A stretch of 20,000 bases of DNA from Botryococcus braunii (GCA_002005505.1 KV908478.1:303827-323826); one strand, 5' to 3'. Shown: positions 8,901 through 17,196, numbered from the stretch's first letter. Made by a program: numbers and translations. The notes: generated by a model not told the origin, from the letters alone.

Positions 8901-10815
8901 CAGTGAACATCCCGGGTACTGCCTTAGGAGCAAATACACCCCTCTGCTGGTCTGGAACATGCACGAATGCCAGACATCCCCAGGTACGTAGAAGGGAGAC
9001 ATCAGGTTTGTATCCCATAAACATTTCACAGGGGGTAAGAGGCCTGCCTGAGCTGGGTCCCATGTTCACAAGGGTGCAGGCTGTCTCCAGTGCCTCTTTC
9101 CACATCACGGGACTGGCTGCTGCAAAGTTGAGAAGTGTCCTGGTTCGCTCCTTGAGGGTTCTGTTGGCTCGCTCAGCTATTCCATTCTGTTGCGGGGTAT
9201 ATGGTGCTGACATCTCCAGTTTAGTGCCCTGAGATGCACAGAACTCCTTGAATTTGGCATTAACAAATTCAGTCCCCCTGTCACACCGAATGCATTTCAC
9301 AGTAGTCCTTCGTTCTGTCTGCCAAAACAGGACAAGGTCCCTGACAACAGCTCCAATAACATCCTTTGATTTAACTGGCAAAGCTGCTTTCCATCCTGAT
9401 GCTTCATCAACTACTGTCACCCAATACCGTTCTCCAGTAATTGCAGCCGGAGATATAGGACCCACAGTATCAATGTGAATTCTGTCAAGGGGGTTCACTG
9501 CAGGTCTGGAACTTTCCCCAAACGGTGGGCGTGCATGCTTCCCCTCAATACAGGCTTCACAGTACTTGGGGCATTTTTCACAAGGGGGGAGATGTGTGTC
9601 TAGGCCAGTGACCAATTGCTCGCTGCTCAGCCGTAGCATCCATGGTTCTCCAGGGTGTCCCAGTCCGCTGTGCCACAGGAACCGTCTAGTGCAGTCGTGC
9701 TTCAGGCTTTTCTTACTTTTTCTCTTCAGGGCAGCTGTTACTGGGCATGGGGTTTTACTTGCAGTCACAGGCACACAGTTGTGTACATAATACAAACCAT
9801 TCTCTGCACTCACTGGCATCCTCCACCCATTTGGGCCTGTCACTGCTGTAAAGCTGCCCACACCGTCTGTGGCGAGGCAGGCACCATCACGAAGGGCAGC
9901 AGATACTGACAGGATATTGGTCGTAGCTGAAGGAACACACTGCACATGATGCAGCCACAGTGGTACGTGCTGTGAGGACAACAGACAAACTGAGCCAGTG
10001 GCAATGATTCCTCCTGTTGCGTCTGAAGTGGCAAGTTGAAGGGGAATAGGTTTGGTATGTACAGTGGGGGCATGCAGCAGGGACAGGCTGTTCACAAGGT
10101 GCACTGACGCTCCACTATCCACAAGCCAAGACTGTTTGGACTGTCTATTGCAGTGAGAGTCCAGCACATTGTAGGACACTACGTATGGCATACCTTCTGA
10201 AGGGGGAGAGGGAGGGCCATGTGGTGGATGCAACAGTGGGAATGCTCCAGCTCCCGGGAAGGCATGCTGCACAGTTGGGGGTGGCTGAGGTGCTCCAGGG
10301 AATTGTCCCTGAGGCCACATGCCAGCTAGCTGCTGTACAGCTGCAACTACGTTCCTCTGGGTGTCTGCATCCCTCTGCCTCTTGCGGCAGTCTCGCCAGA
10401 AGTGCCCCCTTTTGTGGCAGTAGTTGCAGGTCCCCTTTATCTCTCCCTTTGCTTCCCCCTCTGCTGGCTGCTTGGGTTGGTTCAGCGCACATGCTGTTGG
10501 TGAAGTTACAGGGGCAGGTGGGGTAGGCTGAGCCATCATGACCACTGCCTGTTGCTCCCCATCATCATTATACCCTGAGGCCTCTGCTGTGGTGGAGATC
10601 AGATCTGCCAGCTGATCCAAAGGCTGAGCAACTGCAGTGGGTAGCAATCCTGGTGGGTTGGCTGCTGCTGGAAGTCCCTGCACTATCTGGGTTGCCACAT
10701 GACCATCCAGGAGATCATGTCCGTTACGTTTCAGGCAGCTCTTCAGATTGATCATCCTGGACACATACTGGGAGATGGTTTCCCCTCTCTTCATGCCCCT
10801 TGCCATCTCCTTCAG
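5989..10815 (-). CDS. Copia gag (C-terminal part) and pol: protease, integrase, RT, RNase H
   Basis: This is the downstream part of the copia polyprotein, about 1608 codons after the gypsy insertion. The open frame continues back into the gypsy LTR, so numbering here starts at the GTG codon at 10875. In order: gag zinc knuckle CX2CX4HX4C (C150-C163); protease DSGA (D253); integrase zinc ligands H402, H407, C439, C442 and catalytic D469, D532, E568; a hydrophilic Cys-rich linker of about 400 residues; RT with D1216 and YVDD (1301-1304); RNase H with D1479, E1520, D1555 and the copia-typical tail NVADIFTKPL. All catalytic residues are present. The GTG start lies in the gypsy LTR and is not native; the native start is at 17181 or upstream. 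In this copy the first in-frame ATG is four codons past the junction. The stop TGA overlaps the polypurine tract. Confidence 0.95.
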   Translation of the reverse strand: MKEMARGMKRGETISQYVSRMINLKSCLKRNGHDLLDGHVATQIVQGLPAAANPPGLLPTAVAQPLDQLADLISTTAEASGYNDDGEQQAVVMMAQPTPPAPVTSPTACALNQPKQPAEGEAKGEIKGTCNYCHKRGHFWRDCRKRQRDADTQRNVVAAVQQLAGMWPQGQFPGAPQPPPTVQHAFPGAGAFPLLHPPHGPPSPPSEGMPYVVSYNVLDSHCNRQSKQSWLVDSGASVHLVNSLSLLHAPTVHTKPIPLQLATSDATGGIIATGSVCLLSSQHVPLWLHHVQCVPSATTNILSVSAALRDGACLATDGVGSFTAVTGPNGWRMPVSAENGLYYVHNCVPVTASKTPCPVTAALKRKSKKSLKHDCTRRFLWHSGLGHPGEPWMLRLSSEQLVTGLDTHLPPCEKCPKYCEACIEGKHARPPFGESSRPAVNPLDRIHIDTVGPISPAAITGERYWVTVVDEASGWKAALPVKSKDVIGAVVRDLVLFWQTERRTTVKCIRCDRGTEFVNAKFKEFCASQGTKLEMSAPYTPQQNGIAERANRTLKERTRTLLNFAAASPVMWKEALETACTLVNMGPSSGRPLTPCEMFMGYKPDVSLLRTWGCLAFVHVPDQQRGVFAPKAVPGMFTGYSPVSKAYRIYLGGGVWRESRDVEFVEHIRGASRVGLHILPGQPQMFSYPEGLHLQQWDSELPADHIQPHTRDGRISIPCSSNRPDSTLPEAPDEAATEPDCQGKCLPEEGASDLATGSPGGTHQLDLDQSGMLETLRQMARGNPDSEEHQRCLGRAQQTLRDPRPDNEGQQPDGLTRSQRYEQRTAARELLLAQEKGESCERVGLTECDTESQGPGEVQERGQDPERPASHVSDERGTVSDQTENGPSELSCLGGTCSVPEEIVRDGSSVCNAQRQCGASHASVGYACECAAGPAPQRSCLAGSRQRERETWAQSQDRPRAHAMQCGSNACESPDGTANRQPCESVSEEVNRKPRQCENSPNYKSFPRGTCVWEDDVRETGSKLERASCESKREKDQRGGSGSLPTVPSCSAAIFSERVVGDSESESKQDQGKHTGVRFGKISVPSSLKEAQQSPQWEYWKAAMQEEQNSLDAHEVMEFVPRPRGHKVIPVHWIFSVKMDAHGNVLRFKARLVAQGCRQIPGVDVMEVFAPTSSYGSRRALLSVAAQEGLEIHQVDVKTAFLNGELEEEVYVTQPPGFENGDGNTVCRLKKALYGLKQAPRAWHKTLNEKLHTMGYEVCKSDAGVYVKCSVDGGKSFVLIYVDDLLIVSKGMSEIERVKGLLKQEFTIHDLGEVKDFLGCQVMRDREKGLISLSCIPKIDALVEKFGLDLESVGPDTPMTKDFVATQRPMSKDNSASIGAGSPLPPGHRYCELVGSLLYIANTTRPDISQAVGVLSRYRITPTTAHWNEAIRVLKYLMATRDLVLVLGGKDTELEGFVDADYGGDQDHRFSTTGYVIRVFGGAVVWGSKKQSAVATSTVEAEFMAASAAVKEANWMKGFLEEIGISPWIVKIHCDNQGCINHLRNPVFSKHTKHIAISFHFAREAIALGQVDVKYVPSARNVADIFTKPLTRQVFQGHREALGLAKFL
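10811..10815. repeat. Target-site duplication of the gypsy element (left)
   Basis: TTCAG directly before the left gypsy LTR, repeated at 16760-16764 directly after the right one. Confidence 0.93.
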
Positions 10816-10978
10816 TGTAAAGTTATCCGAATTGTTTGCACCGATGAAAGTGCCGGTGTGGCCCGAGCGCCACACCGTATGTGCTAGCGCGAAGCCTAAA
10901 GAGGCTACGCCTAGCCTAATGTACCGCTTGGCATCCGACGGGGCTAACCCTGGCGGAGTCTGCCTGCCGCGCGCTACA
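10816..10978 (-). repeat. Gypsy 3' LTR (163 bp)
   Basis: Begins TGTAGCGCGC and ends CTTTACA on the element strand. It is identical by eye to 16597-16759. It contains a perfect 9-bp stem hairpin (10854-10877). No convincing TATA box or AATAAA is visible. Its reading frame happens to be open into the copia pol frame. Confidence 0.95.
10854..10877. repeat. Perfect 9-bp stem-loop in the gypsy LTR
   Basis: CGGTGTGGC, loop CCGAGC, GCCACACCG. The same structure occurs at 16635-16658 in the other LTR. A second, smaller hairpin, AGCCT-AAAG-AGGCT, follows about 14 bp downstream on the plus strand. Confidence 0.85.
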
Positions 10979-10991
10979 TTCTCCCCCTCCT
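10979..10991 (-). other. Gypsy polypurine tract
   Basis: On the element strand AGGAGGGGGAGAA abuts the 3' LTR, the expected plus-strand primer site. Confidence 0.8.
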
Positions 10992-11407
10992 AGGTGACCG
11001 AGCTCCCGGGAGGCCTGCCAAAGCAAGCCGCAGTCACAGGCAGAGGCGTATAGAAGGTCACTGCCACACTTCTATACATCACACTTTGAGCCGGCGAGTC
11101 CCCTCCAGACACCAGACCGCAGCCTGGGTGTACACTTGCCTGAGGTATCTCTATGGTACGCCTAGACCAGAATCCCGCAGTGACGGGGCCCAAAGGGCAG
11201 TCGTCGGCGTGAACAAATGTACACTCCACGTGTACAGGTTCCCATGAAGAAGCAGTGAAGTTGCTAGCTTCAGGGCGGATAGTAGGGGCCGGGGCTGGAC
11301 GACACTTAGCCACCAAGTCAGGGGACGTTCTGTGATCACGCGAACGTATGGGTAAACCACGACCCCCCGGTGACGCAGCTTGACAGGCTCGTGCTGCTGT
11401 GTTTCCC
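10992..11407 (-). other. Gypsy 3' untranslated segment
   Basis: About 415 bp between the pol stop (TAG) and the polypurine tract. A frame of about 144 codons overlaps the pol end, but it lacks an ATG and any envelope-like or other motif, so I treat this as untranslated. Confidence 0.6.
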
Positions 11408-14400
11408 CTAGTCAACCTGCCCACGACGGCGTGCCCCGCCTAGTGGTGCCCGTGCGTTGACTGTGTCCCAGTATCCCTTTACAACATTGGGAGCATTTGT
11501 CAAATTCCGTTCCTCTTCCCAGGTGTCATGCTCTGACGAGTAACCCTTCCAGCGGACAAGGTACTCATACTTGGGACGGCCACGTGAATTGACACGACGG
11601 TGGTCCATTAAGGCTTCCACCTCGTACTCATCTTCCCCCTCCAGCACCTCGGCAGGTGGTGGGGGTTGCATCGAACCATCCCGCCGGTACCGTTCCAGGT
11701 TGGAGACATGAAAGACATCATGAATCCTCCATCGTGCCGGGAGGTCAAGCTCATAAGCTTGGGTACCCACACGTTTCACGACTTGGAACGGCCCTACCCA
11801 ACGCGGGAGGAGCTTGGGCGTGCCTACCTTGAAACGGAGGTTCTTTGAGGAGAGGAGGACCCAGTCCCCCACACCAAATTGAACGTCCCTTCGTTTGGTG
11901 TTGGCATACTGCGCTTGTCTCGCAGTGGCCACCCGATGGGTCATCCTGGCCTCATTGATGAGGCGTTGCATGCCCTGAACAAAGTCAGACGCACCAGGTA
12001 CCCGTCTATTGGGGAGAATCGCGACTGGCAGGTGGGGGTGAAACCCGTAGTTCAGCAAAAACGGCGAGGACCCCGTGGACTCGTGATCGCAATTATTGAT
12101 CGCGAATTCTGCACAGACCAACTTCTCATCCCAATCATCCTGGGACTTGGCCACATACATGCGTAGCATGTCCTCGAGCACTCGATTCACTCTCTCAGTC
12201 TGCCCATCCGTCTGCGGATGGTAGGCTGTTGACATGGCTTGTCGAGTCCCAATGGATTGACACAAAGCTCTAGCAAAGTGGCTGGTGAAGAGCTTATCTC
12301 TATCGGACACCACCACTTGGGGAACACCATGCAACTTCCACACATTGTCAACGTACAGCTTAGCCGTCTGCTCAGCCGTAGCCTTGGTGGTTGTGGGCAT
12401 AAGATGCACCATCTTGGTCAGCTTATCCACTACGACGAAAATGGCATCATGACCCTTGCCTGTCCTAGGCAATTGGGTAATGAAATCCATAGTCACCGTG
12501 TGCCAAGGATTCAGCGGCAACTGTAAAGGTTGCAGCAACCCCGCAGGCAAAGTGTTCCGAGCCTTGTTCTTCTGACACAAGTGGCACGTTAGCACGTAAC
12601 GTTCGATGTCAGCAAGCATGGTAGGCCACCAATAATGGCGCCTTACCAGGGCCAAGGTTTTCTTCACTCCTTGATGGCCAGCATACGGGCTATCATGCAG
12701 TTCCTTGAGGATGTGAGCTCGCAGCCCGAAAGCATCCGGAACCACGGCCTTCCCCTCCCTCAGAAGGAAGCCGTCAAAGTCTAGCAGACCTTCAACATTC
12801 TGCTTATCTTGGAACCATGGGTCTTGAGTAGAACCCTGGACAAATTTGTCCTTCCAAGACAGAGCAACCCCGGCCGCAGCACTCCCCTCCCCCGCAGAGC
12901 GGATAGTGCCAACCAAGGCACAAAGAGAGAGCGTTGGCAGACAACGGTGCGCCGGGTGCGAACACCCACCAATCACCACGCCATTGATGATTGGACAAGG
13001 AGCCTCATAGTCGGACGGATGCCGACTCAGAGCGTCAGCCACCACATTGGACGTTCCGGGGGCATAGTCCATGCGAAAATTGAACCTTGAAAGGAACTCT
13101 GCCCACCTGGTTTGCCGTCTACTTAAAGTAGGCAAAGTGTCCAAATAAGTGATAGCCTTGTGGTCCGTGACTACACGAAACTCAGGGGCCCCCTCTAGGT
13201 AGCACCTCCAGACTGTCAATGCATGCACCACAGCTAGAAGTTCTTGCTCCCCAGTAGGATAGTTAACCTCAGCGGGAGTCAAGCGACGACTCTCGTAGGC
13301 AACTGGGCGACCCTCCTGGTACAACACGGCCCCCAACCCTGCCAAAGACGCATCGCAATGGACCTCAAACGGCTTTGAGAAGTCAGGATACGCTAAGCAA
13401 GGTGCATGTGTCAAGGCATGTTTAATCTCGGTAAACGCCCGAACACACCCAGCACTCCATACCCAGGTCACACCTTGGCGTAGGAGTCTGTACAGTGGCG
13501 ATGCAAGTGCTGCAAAATTGCGAACAAACTTGCGAAAGTAAGTTGCCAGCCCCAGGAAAGACCGCAACTCGCCAACATTCTTCGGTGTGCTCCAATTAGC
13601 AACTGAAGCCACCTTACGTGGGTCCACTTTAATCCCATCGGCTGAGACTAAATGGCCCAAGTACTCCAGCTCATCCTTGGCGAAAGAGCACTTCTTTAGG
13701 TTAGCATACAACTTATGCTGCCGCAACAGTTCAAGGACTTTGCGGAGATGCTCCCTATGCTCTTCAATGGACTTGCTGTAGATGAGGATGTCATCAAGGT
13801 ACACGAGCACAAACTTGTGCAGGTAAGGAGCAAAGATAGCATTCATGGCAGTTTGAAACGTGGCCGGGGCATTAGTCAGCCCAAATGGCAAAACCCGCCA
13901 CTCGAACAACCCCGCGGGTGTTCTGAAAGCTGTCTTTGGCATATCCTCATCTGTGATCCGGATCTGGTGATAGCCAGACGTGAGGTCAAGACTAGAGAAC
14001 ACTGTAGAACCCTGCAGTTGATCAAGAGTATCATCGATACGAGGCATCGGATACCTGTTCTTGACCGTCTGTCGATTCAAAGCTCGGTAATCAATGACCA
14101 TCCGGAGGCTTCCATCCTTCTTTTGCACAAAAAGAATGGGCGCACCATAGGGTGATGTAGACGGCTGTATATACCCTTTGTCCAACAATAGCTTTGTCTG
14201 GCGTAACGCCTCATCATACTCTAAGCGTGAAAGCCGGTACAACGGACGAGACGGTGGACGAGCATGTGGATCGCTCAAGGGTATAGTGTGTCTAACCCCT
14301 TGCCTCTCAGGCGGAAGGTGCGGGACATCTTCAGGGAAAACATCTTGGAATTCACTGAGTATGTCAACAACAGGAGAGTTAGGAGAAGGAATGGAGACAT

Positions 14401-15004
14401 TCGGATCGGTAGATAGATCGGTTACAATTGCCAGAAAGGACTGACAGCCCTTTCTGCTTAACCTTCTAGCCTGCACTGCAGACAAAACCAATCTAGGCAC
14501 ATCCTCCACTTCTGAACCCTTCAAAGGCCTCTCCTCCTTAGGCGGGCAACGCAAAACGAACGGCTTGTTCTTTCTTGTATACCCCCTAACGGTGTCCTCT
14601 TCAAACATGAGATTTGCACGGAATGTCTTTAACCAGGGAGTCCCCAACAGCACATTCCAATCCATGGCAAAGTCTAGCACAAGACACGACACCTTAGCAA
14701 ACTGTACCCCCTGGATGACAATGTCTAAGACAGCACATCCGATGTGGTTTACAGTTCTCCCGTCAGCCAACTTAATGCTTAAAGAATCCCCCTTCGGCGG
14801 CACAATCTCCAAGTGAAGGGCTTTAGCAAAGTCTGCACTGACCACATTGCAAGAAGCTCCAGAGTCCAGCATCGCCGTGGCCTTGCTCCCCTGCACCTCG
14901 GCAGGAAACACCATCACAAGCTGTGACACGGCTTCTTGACAAGCAAATGCATGAATAGACGTCAAACATGCAGGGCCTACATCGCCAAGCGAAGGCCCAC
15001 ACCT
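11408..15004 (-). CDS. Gypsy Pol: protease, RT, RNase H, integrase, chromodomain
   Basis: The frame is open from the codon after the gag UGA and is in the same frame as gag. There is no ATG before the protease region except one about 17 codons past a TTG at 14965, so expression probably depends on gag. Numbering from 14965: protease LDSGAS (D34); RT with D327 and YLDD (389-392); RNase H D538, E573/E575, D601; integrase zinc ligands H757, H764, C794, C797; catalytic D827, D888, E924; GPF/Y-like segment near 1057-1060 (VGPF); chromodomain about 1113-1165. The chromodomain keeps three aromatic cage positions (Y1114, W1139, Y1142), so methyl-lysine binding is plausible. Chromovirus integrases of this class direct insertion into H3K9-methylated chromatin. 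The length of about 1198 residues is normal. No lesions were seen. Confidence 0.96.
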   Translation of the reverse strand, partial: RCGPSLGDVGPACLTSIHAFACQEAVSQLVMVFPAEVQGSKATAMLDSGASCNVVSADFAKALHLEIVPPKGDSLSIKLADGRTVNHIGCAVLDIVIQGVQFAKVSCLVLDFAMDWNVLLGTPWLKTFRANLMFEEDTVRGYTRKNKPFVLRCPPKEERPLKGSEVEDVPRLVLSAVQARRLSRKGCQSFLAIVTDLSTDPNVSIPSPNSPVVDILSEFQDVFPEDVPHLPPERQGVRHTIPLSDPHARPPSRPLYRLSRLEYDEALRQTKLLLDKGYIQPSTSPYGAPILFVQKKDGSLRMVIDYRALNRQTVKNRYPMPRIDDTLDQLQGSTVFSSLDLTSGYHQIRITDEDMPKTAFRTPAGLFEWRVLPFGLTNAPATFQTAMNAIFAPYLHKFVLVYLDDILIYSKSIEEHREHLRKVLELLRQHKLYANLKKCSFAKDELEYLGHLVSADGIKVDPRKVASVANWSTPKNVGELRSFLGLATYFRKFVRNFAALASPLYRLLRQGVTWVWSAGCVRAFTEIKHALTHAPCLAYPDFSKPFEVHCDASLAGLGAVLYQEGRPVAYESRRLTPAEVNYPTGEQELLAVVHALTVWRCYLEGAPEFRVVTDHKAITYLDTLPTLSRRQTRWAEFLSRFNFRMDYAPGTSNVVADALSRHPSDYEAPCPIINGVVIGGCSHPAHRCLPTLSLCALVGTIRSAGEGSAAAGVALSWKDKFVQGSTQDPWFQDKQNVEGLLDFDGFLLREGKAVVPDAFGLRAHILKELHDSPYAGHQGVKKTLALVRRHYWWPTMLADIERYVLTCHLCQKNKARNTLPAGLLQPLQLPLNPWHTVTMDFITQLPRTGKGHDAIFVVVDKLTKMVHLMPTTTKATAEQTAKLYVDNVWKLHGVPQVVVSDRDKLFTSHFARALCQSIGTRQAMSTAYHPQTDGQTERVNRVLEDMLRMYVAKSQDDWDEKLVCAEFAINNCDHESTGSSPFLLNYGFHPHLPVAILPNRRVPGASDFVQGMQRLINEARMTHRVATARQAQYANTKRRDVQFGVGDWVLLSSKNLRFKVGTPKLLPRWVGPFQVVKRVGTQAYELDLPARWRIHDVFHVSNLERYRRDGSMQPPPPAEVLEGEDEYEVEALMDHRRVNSRGRPKYEYLVRWKGYSSEHDTWEEERNLTNAPNVVKGYWDTVNARAPLGGARRRGQVD

Positions 15005-16492
15005 TCAAGCATTAGAAGGTCCCGCGCCGGGGCTTGTCTTCTTGCCAGAAGACCCCTTCTTGAGAGGGCATTCGAATGCAAAATGGCCGGGCTTGTTGCA
15101 TTCGAAACAGACGCCAGAGGCCAGCTTCCCAGCCGCCTCCCGCCTGTCCTGGCTTAGGCCGTACTTCTTCTGAAGTTTGCCCAAGTGGCGTGTGGCTCCC
15201 TTGGGATGGTTATGGGCAGGACGCTTGGTCCCACGGTCCCGAGGTACTTCTCCCTCCTCGCGGTCCCCATAGACCTTCTCCTTTCCCTTGGAGACACCTG
15301 AAAGCATAGCCAACAAAGATTCAGCCTCTTTGGCAGCTTTCACCACCGCCTCCACATTGCTCATCTCACGCCTTACCGAGGCATCCTTCATAATGAGTTC
15401 AAGTAGAGCGGGTTTTAGGCCAGCCCGAAAAGCTGCACAAGCTTCAGGCCCAGTTACTGGATATGTGACTGCCTCAACTGTTATTGCCCTAAAGGCAGTA
15501 TAGTATTGAGCCACTGTTCCAGATTGTTTAAGTTGCGCCAAACGGTATCGCACGGTGTCTTCCACTGACATATCGATAAAGTTGGCCAACAATTCAGCTT
15601 TAAACAAATCAAAGTCTTTCACATCCTTGCCATGCAAAGCCAAAGACTTTTTAATCAAAGCCCATTGTTCAGCTGCTTTCCCAGAAAGACACAAGGATGC
15701 GTGATCCACAAGCGTGTCAGGAGTGAGCTGCAACAACGCCGCGCATGCCGCAAACTGCTCGAACCAAGTTGTTATCTTAGTCCCATCCTTGCTTCCATTA
15801 AAAATAGGCGCTGGAGGCCTCGTTTTAGGAGCAACGAAAGGCATAGGCGAGGGAGACGCACCTTGTCCCCCCCCCGATCCTTGCAGCAAACGCATAATCG
15901 CGTCCATCTTGCCGTCCAGGCTGCCAACTTGGGTTCCCAAAGACCCAATATCAGTGTTAAGAGCCTGGACGGACGACTCTATGCTGGTCACCCTTCTGTC
16001 GTGTAGGACATGACTCGGGATCCGAGCATAAAAAGCGCGCGCCGCAGCGCACCAAAGCCAATACCTCCACACAACTTTTGCCCAAATAGTGGAAGCTTCC
16101 ACTAAATCTTTGGAACATTGTGCAAGGCCTAGGCCATCGTCGCCCTCAGAGGACGGGTGCCGAACTGAATCGGCACACTCCGTCATAAGTGCCCGAGCCT
16201 CTTTCAAATCGTTGATGACTTCAACAATGCCGAGCCTTGCCCACTCAAGAGCTTCCTCAGCAGTCTCAAAGTCAAAAACCTTGGAAAGCAAGCCCTTCCA
16301 GTCATAACCCGAAGTCGAGTCGACCGGGTCAACACCCTCTGGAATATCTGGCACCTCAATATCCAACTCTTTCAGATTTGAATAATAAGGTCTAGTATTT
16401 CCAGGGTATGGGAGCCTCCTTAGCGTGTATCGAGGAGGTTTGCCCACCAAAGGGACGAGGTCGGTCGGGATCGGCGGCAAAACGAGAGCCAT
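15005..16492 (-). CDS. Gypsy Gag (495 aa)
   Basis: Capsid-nucleocapsid precursor that assembles the cytoplasmic virus-like particle and packages the RNA. I chose the ATG at 16492 because it is the first ATG after the 5' LTR and has a G at +4 (ATGGC). The open frame extends further up to a TTG at 16567, but that part has no ATG. Visible parts in order: an N-terminal acidic and helical region, a heptad-like segment (SIESSVQALNTDIGSLG, about residues 168-184), a retrotransposon gag core (FNGSKDGTKITTWFEQF through FRAGLKPALLEL), a basic stretch, and a zinc knuckle CX2CX4HX4C at about residues 462-475. It ends at a single UGA, after which the same frame continues into Pol. This suggests stop readthrough or a recent mutation. 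Confidence 0.9.
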   Translation of the reverse strand: MALVLPPIPTDLVPLVGKPPRYTLRRLPYPGNTRPYYSNLKELDIEVPDIPEGVDPVDSTSGYDWKGLLSKVFDFETAEEALEWARLGIVEVINDLKEARALMTECADSVRHPSSEGDDGLGLAQCSKDLVEASTIWAKVVWRYWLWCAAARAFYARIPSHVLHDRRVTSIESSVQALNTDIGSLGTQVGSLDGKMDAIMRLLQGSGGGQGASPSPMPFVAPKTRPPAPIFNGSKDGTKITTWFEQFAACAALLQLTPDTLVDHASLCLSGKAAEQWALIKKSLALHGKDVKDFDLFKAELLANFIDMSVEDTVRYRLAQLKQSGTVAQYYTAFRAITVEAVTYPVTGPEACAAFRAGLKPALLELIMKDASVRREMSNVEAVVKAAKEAESLLAMLSGVSKGKEKVYGDREEGEVPRDRGTKRPAHNHPKGATRHLGKLQKKYGLSQDRREAAGKLASGVCFECNKPGHFAFECPLKKGSSGKKTSPGAGPSNA

Positions 16493-16580
16493 TAAACCCA
16501 AACAAAGGAGCGCAACCCCAAACCGAAAAGCGAAGATGCTTAAAAAAAATTTTGTCAAGCCAATCAAAGCAGAAGTGACC

Positions 16581-16594
16581 GATATGGGGCACCA
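16581..16594 (-). other. Gypsy primer-binding site (tRNA not assigned)
   Basis: Two bases inside the 5' LTR the element strand reads TGGTGCCCCATATC. TGG is complementary to a tRNA CCA end. The rest does not match the initiator-Met pattern TGGTATCAGAGC used by many plant elements, and I could not match it to another plant tRNA. Confidence 0.6.
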
Positions 16595-16596
16595 AA

Positions 16597-16759
16597 TGTA
16601 AAGTTATCCGAATTGTTTGCACCGATGAAAGTGCCGGTGTGGCCCGAGCGCCACACCGTATGTGCTAGCGCGAAGCCTAAAGAGGCTACGCCTAGCCTAA
16701 TGTACCGCTTGGCATCCGACGGGGCTAACCCTGGCGGAGTCTGCCTGCCGCGCGCTACA
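16597..16759 (-). repeat. Gypsy 5' LTR (163 bp)
   Basis: Identical by eye to the 3' LTR at 10816-10978, and followed on the plus strand by the target duplication TTCAG (16760-16764). It is short for a gypsy LTR. Confidence 0.95.
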
Positions 16760-16764
16760 TTCAG
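16760..16764. repeat. Target-site duplication of the gypsy element (right)
   Basis: TTCAG, the partner of 10811-10815. Confidence 0.93.
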
Positions 16765-17181
16765 CCAGTCTGCATTGGCTTGGGGGTTGTGTCCACCAAC
16801 AAATTTCTTACATATAAATACGTAGGCATCATAAGCAGAGGGCTTGCTAGACAGTTCCCCCAACCATTCTTCTGGTACTGATTCATAGATCAGTAGCATA
16901 GCAGCAGCATTGTGAATTGTACCAGGCATGGCTTCTTGAATAGCAGGTAGGGAACCTTTTGCACTATTAGCAGCAGTGAATGCATTATCCCACACTATAA
17001 AGTTCTGACCATGACGCAATAGCTTGATATGGACCTTTACTTGCGTGGCAATAACCTTGGGAAGACTATCTCCCTCACCCTTGGAGGTACTGGGTGTGCA
17101 TGGCTCTCGCGTGGGGGTTGATGTTGATTCCTCGTCCGCTGACTTTGATGCTTCACTGGTGCTCGTACCCTTCTTCTTCAT
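16765..17181 (-). CDS. Copia Gag, N-terminal part, cut by the gypsy insertion
   Basis: Starts at an ATG (17181-17179) with the basic run MKKKG. A Ser/Thr-rich acidic segment follows, then a gag-like core (FIVWDNAFTAANSAKG, EEWLGELSSKPSAYDAYVFI). About 139 native codons precede the insertion. In this copy the frame runs on through the gypsy LTR to a stop at 16564, giving a tailed, truncated product. Removing the gypsy element and one TTCAG would bring it in frame with the rest of gag-pol, for about 1747 residues. It lies in the same frame as the upstream ORF, 15 nt after that ORF's UGA, so readthrough or reinitiation are both possible. Confidence 0.88.
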
Positions 17182-17196
17182 GCTGTTCGGACCCTG

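Larger units (their letters stand above)
10816..16759 (-). mobile_element. Complete chromodomain Ty3/gypsy retrotransposon nested in copia gag
   Basis: A 5,944-bp minus-strand element with a 5' LTR at 16597-16759, a PBS just inside it, gag at 15005-16492, pol at 11408-15004, a 3' untranslated segment, a polypurine tract and a 3' LTR at 10816-10978. Domain order is PR-RT-RNase H-IN-chromodomain, that of chromoviruses. LTRs look identical by eye and catalytic residues are intact, so insertion is recent. TTCAG is duplicated on both sides. It is inserted in the same orientation as the host copia. Confidence 0.97.

Noticed and set aside
10816..10875. Start of a 1628-residue copia ORF inside the gypsy LTR
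   Set aside because: The start codon is GTG and lies in inserted gypsy sequence. The frame is open there by chance and the native copia start is at 17181 or upstream.
10990..11424. Third ORF (envelope-like) downstream of gypsy pol
   Set aside because: No ATG, no signal peptide or membrane segment, and composition like the surrounding untranslated DNA.
14963..14965. Start codon for gypsy pol
   Set aside because: It is TTG, with no reason to expect initiation. The frame is continuous from the gag UGA, so dependence on gag translation is more likely.
16493..16567. Hydrophobic, membrane-like N-terminus on the gypsy Gag
   Set aside because: It is only translated if a TTG at 16567 is used. The first ATG of the leader is at 16492, after the hydrophobic stretch, so this part is most likely untranslated.
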